The notes under the pieces: generated by a model
Seen by the model: only the letters and a program-made list of their open reading frames with translations
What the model was told of the DNA's origin: nothing
Database searches by the model: none
Program-made: the position numbers and the translations under genes
Shown: positions 8,645 to 17,112 of the stretch, piece by piece
Numbering within the stretch: the stretch's first letter is position 1
Layout: every line of letters begins with the position of its first letter
Assembly: GCF_007995055.1 (NCBI RefSeq)
Contig: NZ_VOQQ01000001.1
Coordinates: 1 to 64,000 of the forward strand
Source: Sphingosinicella ginsenosidimutans
GTDB lineage: Bacteria > Pseudomonadota > Alphaproteobacteria > Sphingomonadales > Sphingomonadaceae
Direction: 5' to 3'
Length of the DNA: 64,000 nucleotides

Positions 8645-9526
8645 ATGGCCGCACGCGCTTATTGGAAGGGGCAGATCAGGCTGGCTCTGGTCTCGATCCC
8701 GGTCGAAATCTTCTCGGCCACCCGGAGCGGCGCGACCATCGCCTTCAACCAGATCCACGAGCCCAGCGGCAAACGCATCAAATATGAAAAGGTCGTGCCC
8801 GGCATCGGGCCGGTCGATGCCGACGAGATCGTCAAGGGCTACCAATATTCGAAGGGCCATTACGTCACCTTCGACGACGAGGAGCTGGAAGCGGTCAAGC
8901 TGGAGTCGAAGAAGACGCTGGAGCTGACCCAGTTCGTCGACGCGCACGAGATCGATCCGCTTTATTATGAGCGGCCTTATTATGTCGTTCCGGCCGACGA
9001 TCTCGCCGAGGAGGCGTTCATCGTGCTTCGCGAGGCGCTGCGGGACACGAAAAAGGTTGCGCTCGGCCAGCTCGCGATGCGCGGGCGCGAATATGTGGTG
9101 AGCCTGAAGCCGTGCGGGCGCGGCATATTGATGGAAACGCTCCGTTATGCCGACGAGGTCGTGAAGGCGCAGGGCTATTTTCGCGACATCGGCGACGACA
9201 AGCCCGACGCGGAGCTGCTCGACCTCGCCGAGGCGCTGATCGATCGCAAGACGAGCAAGTTCGATCCCGGCAAGTTCCACGATCGCTATGTCGATGCGCT
9301 GAAGGAGCTGATCGAGAAGAAGCGCAAGACCGGCGAGCGGATCGAGGCCGAGGAGGAAGAAGCCCCGGCGCGCGGCGGATCGAACGTGATCGACCTGATG
9401 GCCGCGCTCAAGCGCTCGATCGACAAGCCCGGCGCGACCGAGGCGCCCAAGCGCAAGGCGACGGCGCGCAAGCCAGCGGCGAAGAAAGCCCCGGCGAAGA
9501 AGAGCCCGGCGAGGAAACGGGCGTGA
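8645..9526 (+). CDS. ku: Ku protein for non-homologous end joining
   Basis: Homodimeric ring that binds double-strand DNA ends and recruits LigD. The 293-residue protein opens with AARAYWKGQIRLALVSIPVEIFSAT and contains DADEIVKGYQY and RDIGDDKPDAELLDLAEALID, typical of bacterial Ku. The last 25 residues are an alanine/lysine/arginine-rich tail with several AKK/ARK repeats, seen in some Ku proteins and likely to contact DNA. The ATG at 8645 has GGGAGGA at good spacing; upstream in-frame sequence is antisense to nothing and lacks family similarity. ligD follows 149 bases later. Confidence 0.95.
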   Translation: MAARAYWKGQIRLALVSIPVEIFSATRSGATIAFNQIHEPSGKRIKYEKVVPGIGPVDADEIVKGYQYSKGHYVTFDDEELEAVKLESKKTLELTQFVDAHEIDPLYYERPYYVVPADDLAEEAFIVLREALRDTKKVALGQLAMRGREYVVSLKPCGRGILMETLRYADEVVKAQGYFRDIGDDKPDAELLDLAEALIDRKTSKFDPGKFHDRYVDALKELIEKKRKTGERIEAEEEEAPARGGSNVIDLMAALKRSIDKPGATEAPKRKATARKPAAKKAPAKKSPARKRA

Positions 9527-9542
9527 GGCGCGTCGCTCCGAT

Positions 9543-9672
9543 CCTCCCTGTGAGCGAAGCTCATGGGGAGGGGGACCATGCGAAGCATGGTGGAGGGGGC
9601 TCCCCCGCCGAACGCCCCTTCACGGCCTTTCAGGCGGCCCCCCTCCGCATCGCCTGTGGCGACAGGGAGGAT
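9543..9672. repeat. Inverted intergenic repeat, family A (between ku and ligD)
   Basis: The left arm has CCTCCCTGTGAGCGAAGCTCA then a GGGGAGGGGGACC core, a small palindrome (CCATGCGAAGCATGG) and TGGAGGGGG. The right arm is the inverted counterpart, ending GGCGACAGGGAGG. The same modules recur at 20350, 20900, 44833, 45953 and 57319. It fills most of the gap between ku and ligD and could form a large hairpin in the transcript. Confidence 0.8.
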
Positions 9673-9675
9673 TAG

Positions 9676-12120
9676 ATGGCCAAGCGCGCCGATCCACTCG
9701 CGACCTACAATCGCAAGCGCGATTTCGCGAAGACCGCCGAGCCGGCCGGAAAGGTCGCCCGCAAGCGCGCCAAATCGCTCATCTTCATGGTCCAGAAGCA
9801 TGACGCGACCCGGCTCCATTTCGATTTCCGGCTGGAGCTTCAGGGAACGCTCAAAAGCTGGGCGGTGACTCGCGGGCCGAGCCTCGATCCGGCCGACAAC
9901 CGCCTGTCGGTCCGCACCGAGGATCATCCGATGTCCTATGCGACCTTCGAGGGCACGATCCCCAAGGGCGAATATGGCGGCGGCACGGTAATGCTGTGGG
10001 ACCGCGGGACCTGGGAGCCGCTGCCCGGCAAGGATCCGGTGAAGACGCTGGCCGAGGGCCATCTCCATTTCACCCTCCACGGCGAGCGGATGAAGGGCGA
10101 ATGGGTGATGTTCCGCCTGAAGCCGCGGGCCAAGGAGAAGAACGAGAACTGGATCCTGAAGAAGGTGGACGACGATTATGCCGGCAGCTCGACCGGGCTC
10201 ACCGATACCTTCCTCACCTCGGTCGCGACCGGGCGCACGATGAACGAGATCGCCGAGGGAAAGAAAGCGCCGGCGCGGCGCGCGCCCAGGGCGAAGGCCG
10301 CGGACGCGAAACTCCCCCGCTTCCGCGAGCCGCAGAAGGCGACTTTGGTCGATCACGTGCCTGCCGGCGCCGGCTGGATCCACGAGATGAAATATGACGG
10401 CTATCGCTGCCTGCTCGCGATCGCCGACGGCAAGGCGCGCATCTATACGCGCAGCGGGCTCGACTGGACCGACAGGTTCCCCGAGATCGCCGCGGCGGCG
10501 CGCGCGCTGCCGGTCCGCTCGGCGCTCCTCGACGGCGAGATCGTCGCGGTCGACGACAAGGGCAACACCGATTTCGGCGCGCTCCAGCAGGCGATCGGCG
10601 AGGGCGGGCGCGGCCTTGCACTGTTCCTGTTCGACGCGCTCGAGATCGACGGCGAGGACCTCGCGAAGCGCCCCACGGTCGAGCGCAAGGCGCGGCTCGC
10701 CGCCCTGCTCGACACCCCCCGCCCCCCGCTCCTCTATGCCGACCATATCGTCGGCAAAGGCGAGCAATTGTTTGAGGCGATGTGCAGGGCCGGCCAGGAA
10801 GGGATCGTCTCGAAGAAGGCGGACGCCGCCTATCGCTCGGGCCGGACGAAGGCCTGGCTCAAGATCAAATGCACCAACCGGCAGGAATTCGTCATCGTCG
10901 GCTGGACCGAGAGCGACAAGGCCGGTCGCGGCTTTCGCGCGCTGCTGCTCGCGGTGAACGAAGGCGGGACGCTGCGTTATGCGGGCAAGGTCGGCACCGG
11001 CTTTTCAAATGCCGACCAGGAGGCGCTGCTGGAGCGCTTCCGCCGGATCGAGGCGAAGTCGCCCACGGTCGCGGCGCCGAGATCGGAAACGCGCGGCGCG
11101 CACTGGGTGAAGCCCGATCTGGTCGCCGAGATCGCCTTCGGATCGATCACCAGCGACGGCATCCTTCGCCATGCGAGCTTCCTTGGCCTGCGCGGCGACA
11201 AGCCGGCCGAAGAGGTCGTGGCCGAACGCCCGCAGCCACTGGCCGACGAGGCGCCGGACGACGACATCAGGATCAGCAATCCCCAGCGGATGCTCTTCCC
11301 GGAGGTGAAGGTCACCAAGGGCGATCTCGCCGCTTATTATCGCGCGATCGGCCCGGCCATGCTCCCCTGGGTGGCCGAGCGGCCGGTGAGCCTGGTCCGC
11401 TGCCCACAGGGGCGCGCGAAGAAATGCTTCTTCCAGAAGCATGACAGCGGCAGCTTCGGCGATCATGTCCGCCACGTCCCGATCGCCGAGAAGGACGGGC
11501 ACAAGGAGGATTATCTCTACGTCGAGGATACGGCCGGGGTGATCGCCTGCGTCCAGATGGGCACGATCGAGTTTCACGGCTGGGGATCGCGCGTCGCCGA
11601 TGTCGAGAAAGCGGATCGGATCGTCTTCGATCTCGACCCCGACGAAGGGCTCGATTTCACCGCCGTCCGCAAGGCCGCGCGCGACCTGCGCCGCCAGCTC
11701 GCCGACATGGGGCTCACCACCTTCGCGATGCTGACGGGCGGCAAGGGCGTCCACGTCATCGCGCCGCTGACGCCGAAGGCCGAATGGCCCGAGGTGAAGG
11801 ATTTCTGCCGCCGCTTCGCGCTCGCGCTGGCCGAGGCGGAGCCCGGTCGCTTCACAGCCAACCTGATGAAGGCGCAGCGCAAGGGCCGCATCTTCATCGA
11901 TTATCTGCGCAACCAGCGCGGCGCGACGGCGATCGTCCCTTATTCGGTCCGCGCCCGCGACGGCGCCCCGGTCGCCGCCCCGATCAACTGGGACGAGCTC
12001 GACGACTACGAAAGCGGCCACGCCTTTTCGGTGCGCGATGTCGAAAAGCTGCTCGATCGCGCCGGCGCGCGCGGCCTCAAGGGCTGGGGCGTCGCCGAGC
12101 AGGTCCTGCCGGACCTCTAG
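9676..12120 (+). CDS. ligD: Multifunctional ATP-dependent DNA ligase D
   Basis: End-processing and sealing enzyme of bacterial NHEJ, 814 residues. Domains in order: 3'-phosphoesterase (about 1-190; FMVQKHDATRLHFDFRLEL, GEYGGGTVMLWD), ATP-dependent ligase (about 215-520; nucleotidyl-lysine Lys239 in MKYDGYR, LDGEIVAVD, EGIVSKKADAAYRSGR), then a primase-like polymerase domain (about 530-814; ISNPQRMLFPE, VFDLDPDEGLDF, LTGGKGVHVI). This PE-LIG-POL order matches Pseudomonas-type LigD and differs from mycobacterial POL-PE-LIG. The stop overlaps the convergent cytochrome b561 stop by four bases. Confidence 0.96.
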   Translation: MAKRADPLATYNRKRDFAKTAEPAGKVARKRAKSLIFMVQKHDATRLHFDFRLELQGTLKSWAVTRGPSLDPADNRLSVRTEDHPMSYATFEGTIPKGEYGGGTVMLWDRGTWEPLPGKDPVKTLAEGHLHFTLHGERMKGEWVMFRLKPRAKEKNENWILKKVDDDYAGSSTGLTDTFLTSVATGRTMNEIAEGKKAPARRAPRAKAADAKLPRFREPQKATLVDHVPAGAGWIHEMKYDGYRCLLAIADGKARIYTRSGLDWTDRFPEIAAAARALPVRSALLDGEIVAVDDKGNTDFGALQQAIGEGGRGLALFLFDALEIDGEDLAKRPTVERKARLAALLDTPRPPLLYADHIVGKGEQLFEAMCRAGQEGIVSKKADAAYRSGRTKAWLKIKCTNRQEFVIVGWTESDKAGRGFRALLLAVNEGGTLRYAGKVGTGFSNADQEALLERFRRIEAKSPTVAAPRSETRGAHWVKPDLVAEIAFGSITSDGILRHASFLGLRGDKPAEEVVAERPQPLADEAPDDDIRISNPQRMLFPEVKVTKGDLAAYYRAIGPAMLPWVAERPVSLVRCPQGRAKKCFFQKHDSGSFGDHVRHVPIAEKDGHKEDYLYVEDTAGVIACVQMGTIEFHGWGSRVADVEKADRIVFDLDPDEGLDFTAVRKAARDLRRQLADMGLTTFAMLTGGKGVHVIAPLTPKAEWPEVKDFCRRFALALAEAEPGRFTANLMKAQRKGRIFIDYLRNQRGATAIVPYSVRARDGAPVAAPINWDELDDYESGHAFSVRDVEKLLDRAGARGLKGWGVAEQVLPDL

Positions 12121-12779
12121 AGCCAGCGGGTCAGCAGCAGGGTGACGCCAATCGCGATCGCCGCGGCAATCAGGAACCGCGCCGGAGAGGCAGGCACGAG
12201 TCCGGCGGCGCCCGCAGGGGCCTCGCGCCGGCCGTGCAGCATAGGCCCGACCAGATTGTTTCGCTTCACCAGCGCGTAGAACAGAATCGCGGCGACATGC
12301 AGCGCCATGAAGACGAGTAGAACATTGAACAGAAGGTGATGGTTATGCGCCAGCTTTCGCGCGCTGCCATAGGTCACGTATTTTGATAGCGGCCCCGCGG
12401 CAAACCCGTCCTCGTCGCTCGCGAACAGGCCGAGCCCGACCTGCGTGCACAGCAGCAGGAGCATGATCGCAACGCTCCAGCCGCCGATTGGATTGTGGCC
12501 GAGCACGTGCGCCGCGCGGCCGTTCAGATAGCTCATCGCGGCGCGCGGGCCCCTGATGAAATTGGCGAAGCGCGCGGTCGATCCGCCGATCACGCCCCAG
12601 ACCAGGCGGAACAGCAGCAGGCCGAGCACGATCGGCCCGACCAGCAGGTGGATATCCATGCGGTGATATTCGGCGCTCCACCACATCACGCCGATGAGCA
12701 CCACCAGCAGCCAGTGGAACAGCCGGGTCGGCAGGTCCCAAACGCGCACCCGCGCGACGGCTCCGCCTTCGTCGCTCAA
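12117..12779 (-). CDS. Cytochrome b561-type membrane protein
   Basis: A diheme b-type electron carrier of the cytoplasmic membrane, about 220 residues with four to five helices. It begins VRVWDLPTRLFHWLLVVLIGVMWW, typical of bacterial b561 proteins with a histidine in the first helix. Histidines recur in HNPIGGW and in HNHHLLFNVLLVFMALHVAAI, which can bind heme. The likely start is TTG at 12779, overlapping the cytochrome c' stop; a GTG 24 bases on is an alternative. Pairing with a cytochrome c' gene is a known arrangement and suggests electron transfer between the two. Confidence 0.85.
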   Translation of the reverse strand: MSDEGGAVARVRVWDLPTRLFHWLLVVLIGVMWWSAEYHRMDIHLLVGPIVLGLLLFRLVWGVIGGSTARFANFIRGPRAAMSYLNGRAAHVLGHNPIGGWSVAIMLLLLCTQVGLGLFASDEDGFAAGPLSKYVTYGSARKLAHNHHLLFNVLLVFMALHVAAILFYALVKRNNLVGPMLHGRREAPAGAAGLVPASPARFLIAAAIAIGVTLLLTRWL

Positions 12780-13237
12780 TGCTGCTCGGGCGCGCGATAG
12801 GTGTCGTGGCACGCGCCGCACGCGGCGCCGAGCCGCGGGAAGCCGGCACGAACGGCGGCGATGTCGCCCCGCTGCGCGGCATCGTTCAGCGCCCGCGCGG
12901 CGACGACGAAATCGACGGCCTTGGAATGGAAATCGTCCGGATTCTGCCAGATCACCGGAAGCGCGCGGGTCGGCACGCCGGCCTCCGGCCCGGTGCCCCG
13001 GGGAAACCAGCCGCTGACACGGGGCGCACGATCGGCGACGATCGCGGTCGCCTGGCGGATCTGCTCGATCGACGGCTGGTCGGCCCGCACCTGCTGGCTG
13101 ATGGTCCGCACCGCGGCGGCGATCTGCTTGTAATTGGCCTGCCGGTCGCGGATCACGCCGGCCGGACCGCCGCTCTGGGCATTGGCCATGGCGATGACGC
13201 CGACGATGCCAAAGGCGCACAAAATCAGATGCCGCAT
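12776..13237 (-). CDS. Cytochrome c' family protein
   Basis: Periplasmic four-helix cytochrome with a C-terminal heme site; 153 residues. A signal peptide covers MRHLILCAFGIVGVIAMANA. The mature part begins with the usual RQANYKQIAAAVR region and ends with the heme-binding CGACHDTYR motif (CxxCH). Cytochromes c' commonly bind NO or act in electron transfer. The stop overlaps the b561 start, so they are co-translated. A terminator separates this pair from the upstream acidic protein gene. Confidence 0.9.
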   Translation of the reverse strand: MRHLILCAFGIVGVIAMANAQSGGPAGVIRDRQANYKQIAAAVRTISQQVRADQPSIEQIRQATAIVADRAPRVSGWFPRGTGPEAGVPTRALPVIWQNPDDFHSKAVDFVVAARALNDAAQRGDIAAVRAGFPRLGAACGACHDTYRAPEQH

Positions 13238-13297
13238 GACCTGCTCCCACTTGAGACAAGCCCTCCCATAACGGGACGCGCCTCGCAGTAAAGTGGC

Positions 13298-13340
13298 AAA
13301 ACAAAATGCAAAACGCCCCGGCCGGGGGATGGCCGGGGCG
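13298..13340 (-). terminator. Rho-independent terminator after the acidic exported protein
   Basis: A perfect 10-bp stem CGCCCCGGCC (13314-13323) with GGCCGGGGCG (13331-13340) and a seven-base loop. On the minus strand it is followed by TTTTGCATTTTGTTTT. It ends the leftward transcript of the 13451-13870 gene. Confidence 0.85.
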
Positions 13341-13450
13341 CCCTCACAACCGATCCGGCGGAAACGGGCCGGAATCGGAAATCCTGTCTTCTCGATCCGA
13401 TCTGGGCCCGGTCTAGCCCGCCGCTGCTGAACGGGCTGTTGATCACCGGG

Positions 13451-13870
13451 TTAGGCCGGGTTCATCTTCGGCGGAACCGACGCGTCGGGATCGGGCTTGT
13501 CTCCATAAGCAGGCGCGTCCCCCGGGGGAGCCCCCTCATCCAGGCCGCCATCCCCGTCGTACGGATAGGCGTCGTCGGGATAAGCCTCGTCGGGATAGGT
13601 TCCGGCATCGGGCTTGCCGTCCACCGGCGCGCCCTCATCGTCGATCCAGCCCTCGTCGTCCGGGGCATATTGCCCGTCCTCGTCATCATATTGATCGTCG
13701 GCTGTGGCGGCGTCGTCCGGCCGCGCGCGCGTGCCGGCATCGGCGGCGCTCGGATCGCCGGGATAATCGACCTGCGCGTTGGGATCGCCGCCGAACTGCG
13801 CCAGCGCCGGCGCCGGCAGCGCGAGCGCGGCCAGCACGGCCGCGGCGGCGCCGATGATGAACTTGTTCAT
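13451..13870 (-). CDS. Acidic, low-complexity exported protein (139 aa)
   Basis: Function unknown. A clear signal peptide (MNKFIIGAAAAVLAALALPAPALA, then QFGG) is followed by a region made almost entirely of Asp, Pro, Gly, Ala and Tyr, with repeated PDEAYPDDAYPYD-like units and no cysteines or hydrophobic core. It should be disordered and strongly negative, so binding cations or basic surface components is possible but unproven. It is a single-gene transcript with its own terminator. The N-terminus ATG has GAGGACATG context. No family recognised. Confidence 0.75.
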   Translation of the reverse strand: MNKFIIGAAAAVLAALALPAPALAQFGGDPNAQVDYPGDPSAADAGTRARPDDAATADDQYDDEDGQYAPDDEGWIDDEGAPVDGKPDAGTYPDEAYPDDAYPYDGDGGLDEGAPPGDAPAYGDKPDPDASVPPKMNPA

Positions 13871-14054
13871 GTCCTCGTCCTTCGAACCGTCCGGCCGGGG
13901 CTCCTGCCCGGAAAGCGGCGACTATTGCGCCCCGGGGCATGAGCGGAAACTGAACGCGCGCGCCCTGCGTCTTACACAAATAATACACTTTCTCACTTGC
14001 GCCGCGCCGCCGGAGGCCCCAATCTTGGCGGGAAACCTGCGAGGAGGGCCGACA

Positions 14055-15275
14055 ATGGCGACCCAGACCGAAACCGAGACCCAGACCGCGACGGCGTCGA
14101 CGCTGACGCTCGATCCGCCAGCGCCGCTCCAGACCGTCGCGCCGGAGCAGGCCGCCGGGCTGGTGCCGCTCAAGGACGATCAGAAGAGCGCGCTCGACGA
14201 GCGGGTGGAGAAGTTCGTCGACGAGCTGGTGGCGCTGGACGCCAACTCGCCCGATTTCGGCAAGAAGGTCGATCAGCTGACGACCATGGGCCGCAAGGAG
14301 ATCGCGGAGGCGGCCGGCGCGTCCAACCGTTTCCTCGATCGGCCGGTCAAGGCGATCGACAGCGAGACCGGCATCGGCGCGGACCTCACCAAATTGCGGC
14401 GCACGGTCGAGGATCTCGATCCCGGCCGCAACGGCGCCGCGGGCAAGCCGAGGAAGTTCCTCGGCATCATCCCGGTCGGCAACCGCCTCACGACCTATTT
14501 CCGCAAATATCAGTCGGCGCAGACCCACATCTCGTCGATCCTCGCCAGCCTCGCCTCCGGCAAGGACGAGCTGTTGATGGACAATGCCGCCATCGACGTC
14601 GAGCGCGCCAATCTGTGGAAGACGATGGGCAAGCTTGAGCAGATGATCCACATCTCCAAGGCGCTCGATCAGAAGCTGGAGGACAAGGCGAACGAGCTCG
14701 ACGCGACCGATCCGGCCAAGGCCAAGGCGATCCGCGAGACCGCGCTCTTCTACACCCGCCAGCGCACCACCGACCTTCTGACCCAGATGGCCGTGACGGT
14801 GCAGGGCTATCTCGCGCTCGATCTGGTCAAGAAGAACAATGTCGAGCTGGTGAAGGGCGTCGATCGCGCCTCCACGACCACGGTCGCGGCGCTGCGCACG
14901 GCGGTGACGGTCGCCCAGGCGCTGACCAACCAGAGGCTGGTGCTCGAACAGGTCACCGCGCTCAATACGACCACCGCGACGATGATCGATCGCACCGGCG
15001 AATTGCTCAAGAGCCAGACCGGCGAGATCCACAAGCAGGCCGCGTCGGCGACGATCCCCCTGGAAACGCTGCAGCGCGCCTTCCAGAACATCTACGACAC
15101 GATGGATTCGATCGACAAGTTCAAGATCGAGGCGCTCGGCAACATGAAGCAGACCGTCGACACGCTCGGCCGCGAGGTCGAGAAGAGCCGCGGCTATATC
15201 GCCCGTGCCGAGGGCGTCGCTCAGAACCAGCTGAGCGGGCCTTCGGAATCGCCGCTGACCGCGCTCGAGGGCTGA
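14055..15275 (+). CDS. TelA-like toxic anion resistance family protein
   Basis: A 406-residue cytoplasmic helical protein of the TelA/YaaN family (PF05816). Members are linked by genetics to tellurite and envelope-stress resistance but their biochemistry is unclear. Family-like segments include FLGIIPVGNRLTTYFRKYQSAQ, LASGKDELLMDNAAI and LKSQTGEIHKQAASATIPLETLQRAF. A GAGGAGGG ribosome site lies just before the ATG at 14055; in-frame upstream codons are less likely. Immediately followed by a two-helix membrane protein of XpaC type, the usual partner in Bacillus and others. Confidence 0.85.
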   Translation: MATQTETETQTATASTLTLDPPAPLQTVAPEQAAGLVPLKDDQKSALDERVEKFVDELVALDANSPDFGKKVDQLTTMGRKEIAEAAGASNRFLDRPVKAIDSETGIGADLTKLRRTVEDLDPGRNGAAGKPRKFLGIIPVGNRLTTYFRKYQSAQTHISSILASLASGKDELLMDNAAIDVERANLWKTMGKLEQMIHISKALDQKLEDKANELDATDPAKAKAIRETALFYTRQRTTDLLTQMAVTVQGYLALDLVKKNNVELVKGVDRASTTTVAALRTAVTVAQALTNQRLVLEQVTALNTTTATMIDRTGELLKSQTGEIHKQAASATIPLETLQRAFQNIYDTMDSIDKFKIEALGNMKQTVDTLGREVEKSRGYIARAEGVAQNQLSGPSESPLTALEG

Positions 15276-15285
15276 AGGCCGGACG

Positions 15286-16014
15286 ATGAGCACGTCGCGC
15301 CAGGTCGATGCCGCCATCGCCCGTTTCGACGACGTGATGGGGCGCATCGATCGCAACCCGGCCAACGCGGCGCGCCGGCGCGAAACGAAACGCGGGCTCG
15401 CCGCCTTCGCGCACAGGATCACCAATATCGGCGTCGCGCTCGGCGCGCTGATCGTCGCGACCATCGGCTTCGGGCTGGTCGTCGGGCCGATCGGGATCGG
15501 CGGCCTGTTCGCGGTGGCGGCGCTGATGCTCTTCGCGATTCTCTTCTTCTCGCTGTGGGGCGGCGAGAAGCCGGTCGTCGATTATCGCGAGGACATGCCG
15601 AACAAGGCGGTGGTGCAGCGGCTCGAAAGCCTGCTGGTGCGCCGCCGCGGCGATCTTCCCGCCGCCGCCGCGCGGAGCATCGATGCGATCGGCGCCCAGC
15701 TGCCGCTGCTCGAAAGCCGGCTGGCGGAAACCAATATCCTCGATCCGCTCGCCCAGGATGCGCGGCGGCTGATGGGCAAGCACCTGCCCGAGCTGATCGA
15801 GCGCTACGAGCGGGTGCCCGCCCAGTATCGGGCCGAGCGCGATGCCGAGGGCAAGAGCGTCGACGACCGGCTCGTCGCCGGGATCGACGCCGCGCGCACC
15901 GCGCTCGACGATCTCGCCCGCAAGCTCGCGCGCGAGGATGTCGACGCCTTCCAGGTCCAGGGCCGCTTCATCGAAAGCCGCTATGCGGAAGGCGAGGCGC
16001 CGAAGTCCGATTAG
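15286..16014 (+). CDS. XpaC-like membrane protein, TelA partner
   Basis: A 242-residue protein ten bases downstream of the telA-like gene. The N-terminal 40 residues are charged. Two membrane helices follow (ITNIGVALGALIVATIGFGLVV and GGLFAVAALMLFAILFFSLWG), then a long cytoplasmic helical region. This layout and the adjacency to TelA resemble XpaC/YceG-like proteins (PF10112), but the match is by architecture rather than a clear motif. It probably acts with TelA at the membrane. Confidence 0.6.
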   Translation: MSTSRQVDAAIARFDDVMGRIDRNPANAARRRETKRGLAAFAHRITNIGVALGALIVATIGFGLVVGPIGIGGLFAVAALMLFAILFFSLWGGEKPVVDYREDMPNKAVVQRLESLLVRRRGDLPAAAARSIDAIGAQLPLLESRLAETNILDPLAQDARRLMGKHLPELIERYERVPAQYRAERDAEGKSVDDRLVAGIDAARTALDDLARKLAREDVDAFQVQGRFIESRYAEGEAPKSD

Positions 16015-16016
16015 GC

Positions 16017-16181
16017 TCAGCCGAGCTTCGCGACCACCTCGGTGGGCGTCTGGCTCACGGTGAACCGCTCGTTCGAGGAAAAGCAGATGACCGTGCCGCC
16101 CCCGTCGGTCGGCAGCACGTAGCGGACATGTTGCGGCGCGACGGCGATGGAGTTGCCGTCCGCGAGGGTGAACCAGATCAA
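16017..16181 (-). CDS. Small protein of 54 aa with TTG start
   Basis: Not a recognised gene. The TTG at 16181 has AGGGAGG seven bases upstream, and the frame reads MIWFTLADGNSIAVAPQHVRY, then VLPTDGGGTVICFSSNERF, then TVSQTPTEVVAKLG. The alternation suggests a small beta-sheet protein, and the final TPTEVVAKL recalls the helix that closes FlbD-like short proteins (MI-x-T-x-L-x-G). It converges on the xpaC-like gene with two bases between stops. Good RBS and coding composition support it; function unknown. Confidence 0.55.
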   Translation of the reverse strand: MIWFTLADGNSIAVAPQHVRYVLPTDGGGTVICFSSNERFTVSQTPTEVVAKLG

Positions 16182-16307
16182 GGCGTGCCTCCCTTGCGAC
16201 TATGGATCCGCGCTCCTTATCCGCGCCGCGGCGAGGCCGCACAAGCGGGGCGTTGATCGCCGGCGCGCCCTGCGATACCGGTTGCGCCTTCAAGGCAGGG
16301 GGACGCG

Positions 16308-16658
16308 ATGAAGATCGATCTGCGGCCGGGCGAAGCGATCATCGACAGCTGGACGCTTTTCTATCTCCCGCCGCAGGGTGGGAAATATAACGGCAAGCTC
16401 ACCGTCACCAATCAGCGGCTGCTCTATGACGCCAAGTTCGACGCGAGCTTGCGGGGCATCGTCGAGGAAGCCGTGTTCGTCAAATGGGGCAGCGAGGGCT
16501 ATCTCGAGATCGAGAAGGGCGACATCGCCGACGTCGAGGTGCAGAAGAAGCTGTTCAGCAAGAAGGCGATCGTGACGCTGACCGACGGAAGCAAGCATGT
16601 CTTCGACTATGGGGCCCTCAATATCGACAAGGCCGCGGACGCGATCCGCGCGCGCTGA
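16308..16658 (+). CDS. PH/GRAM-like domain protein (116 aa)
   Basis: No membrane segments or signal. The sequence MKIDLRPGEAIIDSWTLFYLPPQGGKYNGKLTVTNQRLLYDAKF is characteristic of small bacterial proteins with a pleckstrin/GRAM-like beta fold (leading GE, then GxLxVTNxRLLY). Later strands include YLEIEKGDIADVEVQKKL and AIVTLTDGSKHVFDYGAL, ending in an amphipathic helix. Role unknown; perhaps membrane or lipid binding. The next gene starts two bases after its stop, so the two are co-transcribed. Confidence 0.65.
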   Translation: MKIDLRPGEAIIDSWTLFYLPPQGGKYNGKLTVTNQRLLYDAKFDASLRGIVEEAVFVKWGSEGYLEIEKGDIADVEVQKKLFSKKAIVTLTDGSKHVFDYGALNIDKAADAIRAR

Positions 16659-16659
16659 C

Positions 16660-17112
16660 ATGCTCGCCTTCCTCAAGACCGCCGCCATCCTGCTGCTTTG
16701 CCTGATGCTGGCGGACCTGGTCGGCGTGATCGTTTGCCTCGTCTTCGATGTCGCGCCGCTGCGCGGCAGCAGTTCCGCGCTCCCTTATGCGATCTGGTTC
16801 GTCCTCGGCGTCTTTTCGGGGTTCATCGCCCTCAACGGCGCCGGCGGCTGGATCGCCGGCACCGGCGACGCCGACTGGAGCGAGCGGCCGGAGGCGCGGC
16901 GGATCGCGACCACCGCGCTGGCCTGCGGAACGATCGTGCTTGCCGCGCTCTCCCTGCTCTTCTGGCGCGTGTTCTGGAGCCGCGGCGTGATCGGCGGATA
17001 TTATGTGCCGGACAGCATGACGCACACGCTCACCTTCTTCGCCGCCGTGCTTGGGGCAATGACCCTCGCCCGCGCCCTGATCGGACCGAAGCCGGGCGCG
17101 CCGGCCCCGTGA
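16660..17112 (+). CDS. Polytopic membrane protein (150 aa)
   Basis: No family recognised. Four membrane helices are visible: residues about 4-28 (FLKTAAILLLCLMLADLVGVIVCLVF), 42-62, 83-103 and 124-145. The ATG at 16660 is two bases after the preceding stop. An upstream in-frame start would overlap the PH/GRAM-like gene and lacks membrane character. The stop overlaps the GTG start of the penicillin-acylase-family gene, so it is part of a three-gene operon. Confidence 0.65.
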   Translation: MLAFLKTAAILLLCLMLADLVGVIVCLVFDVAPLRGSSSALPYAIWFVLGVFSGFIALNGAGGWIAGTGDADWSERPEARRIATTALACGTIVLAALSLLFWRVFWSRGVIGGYYVPDSMTHTLTFFAAVLGAMTLARALIGPKPGAPAP

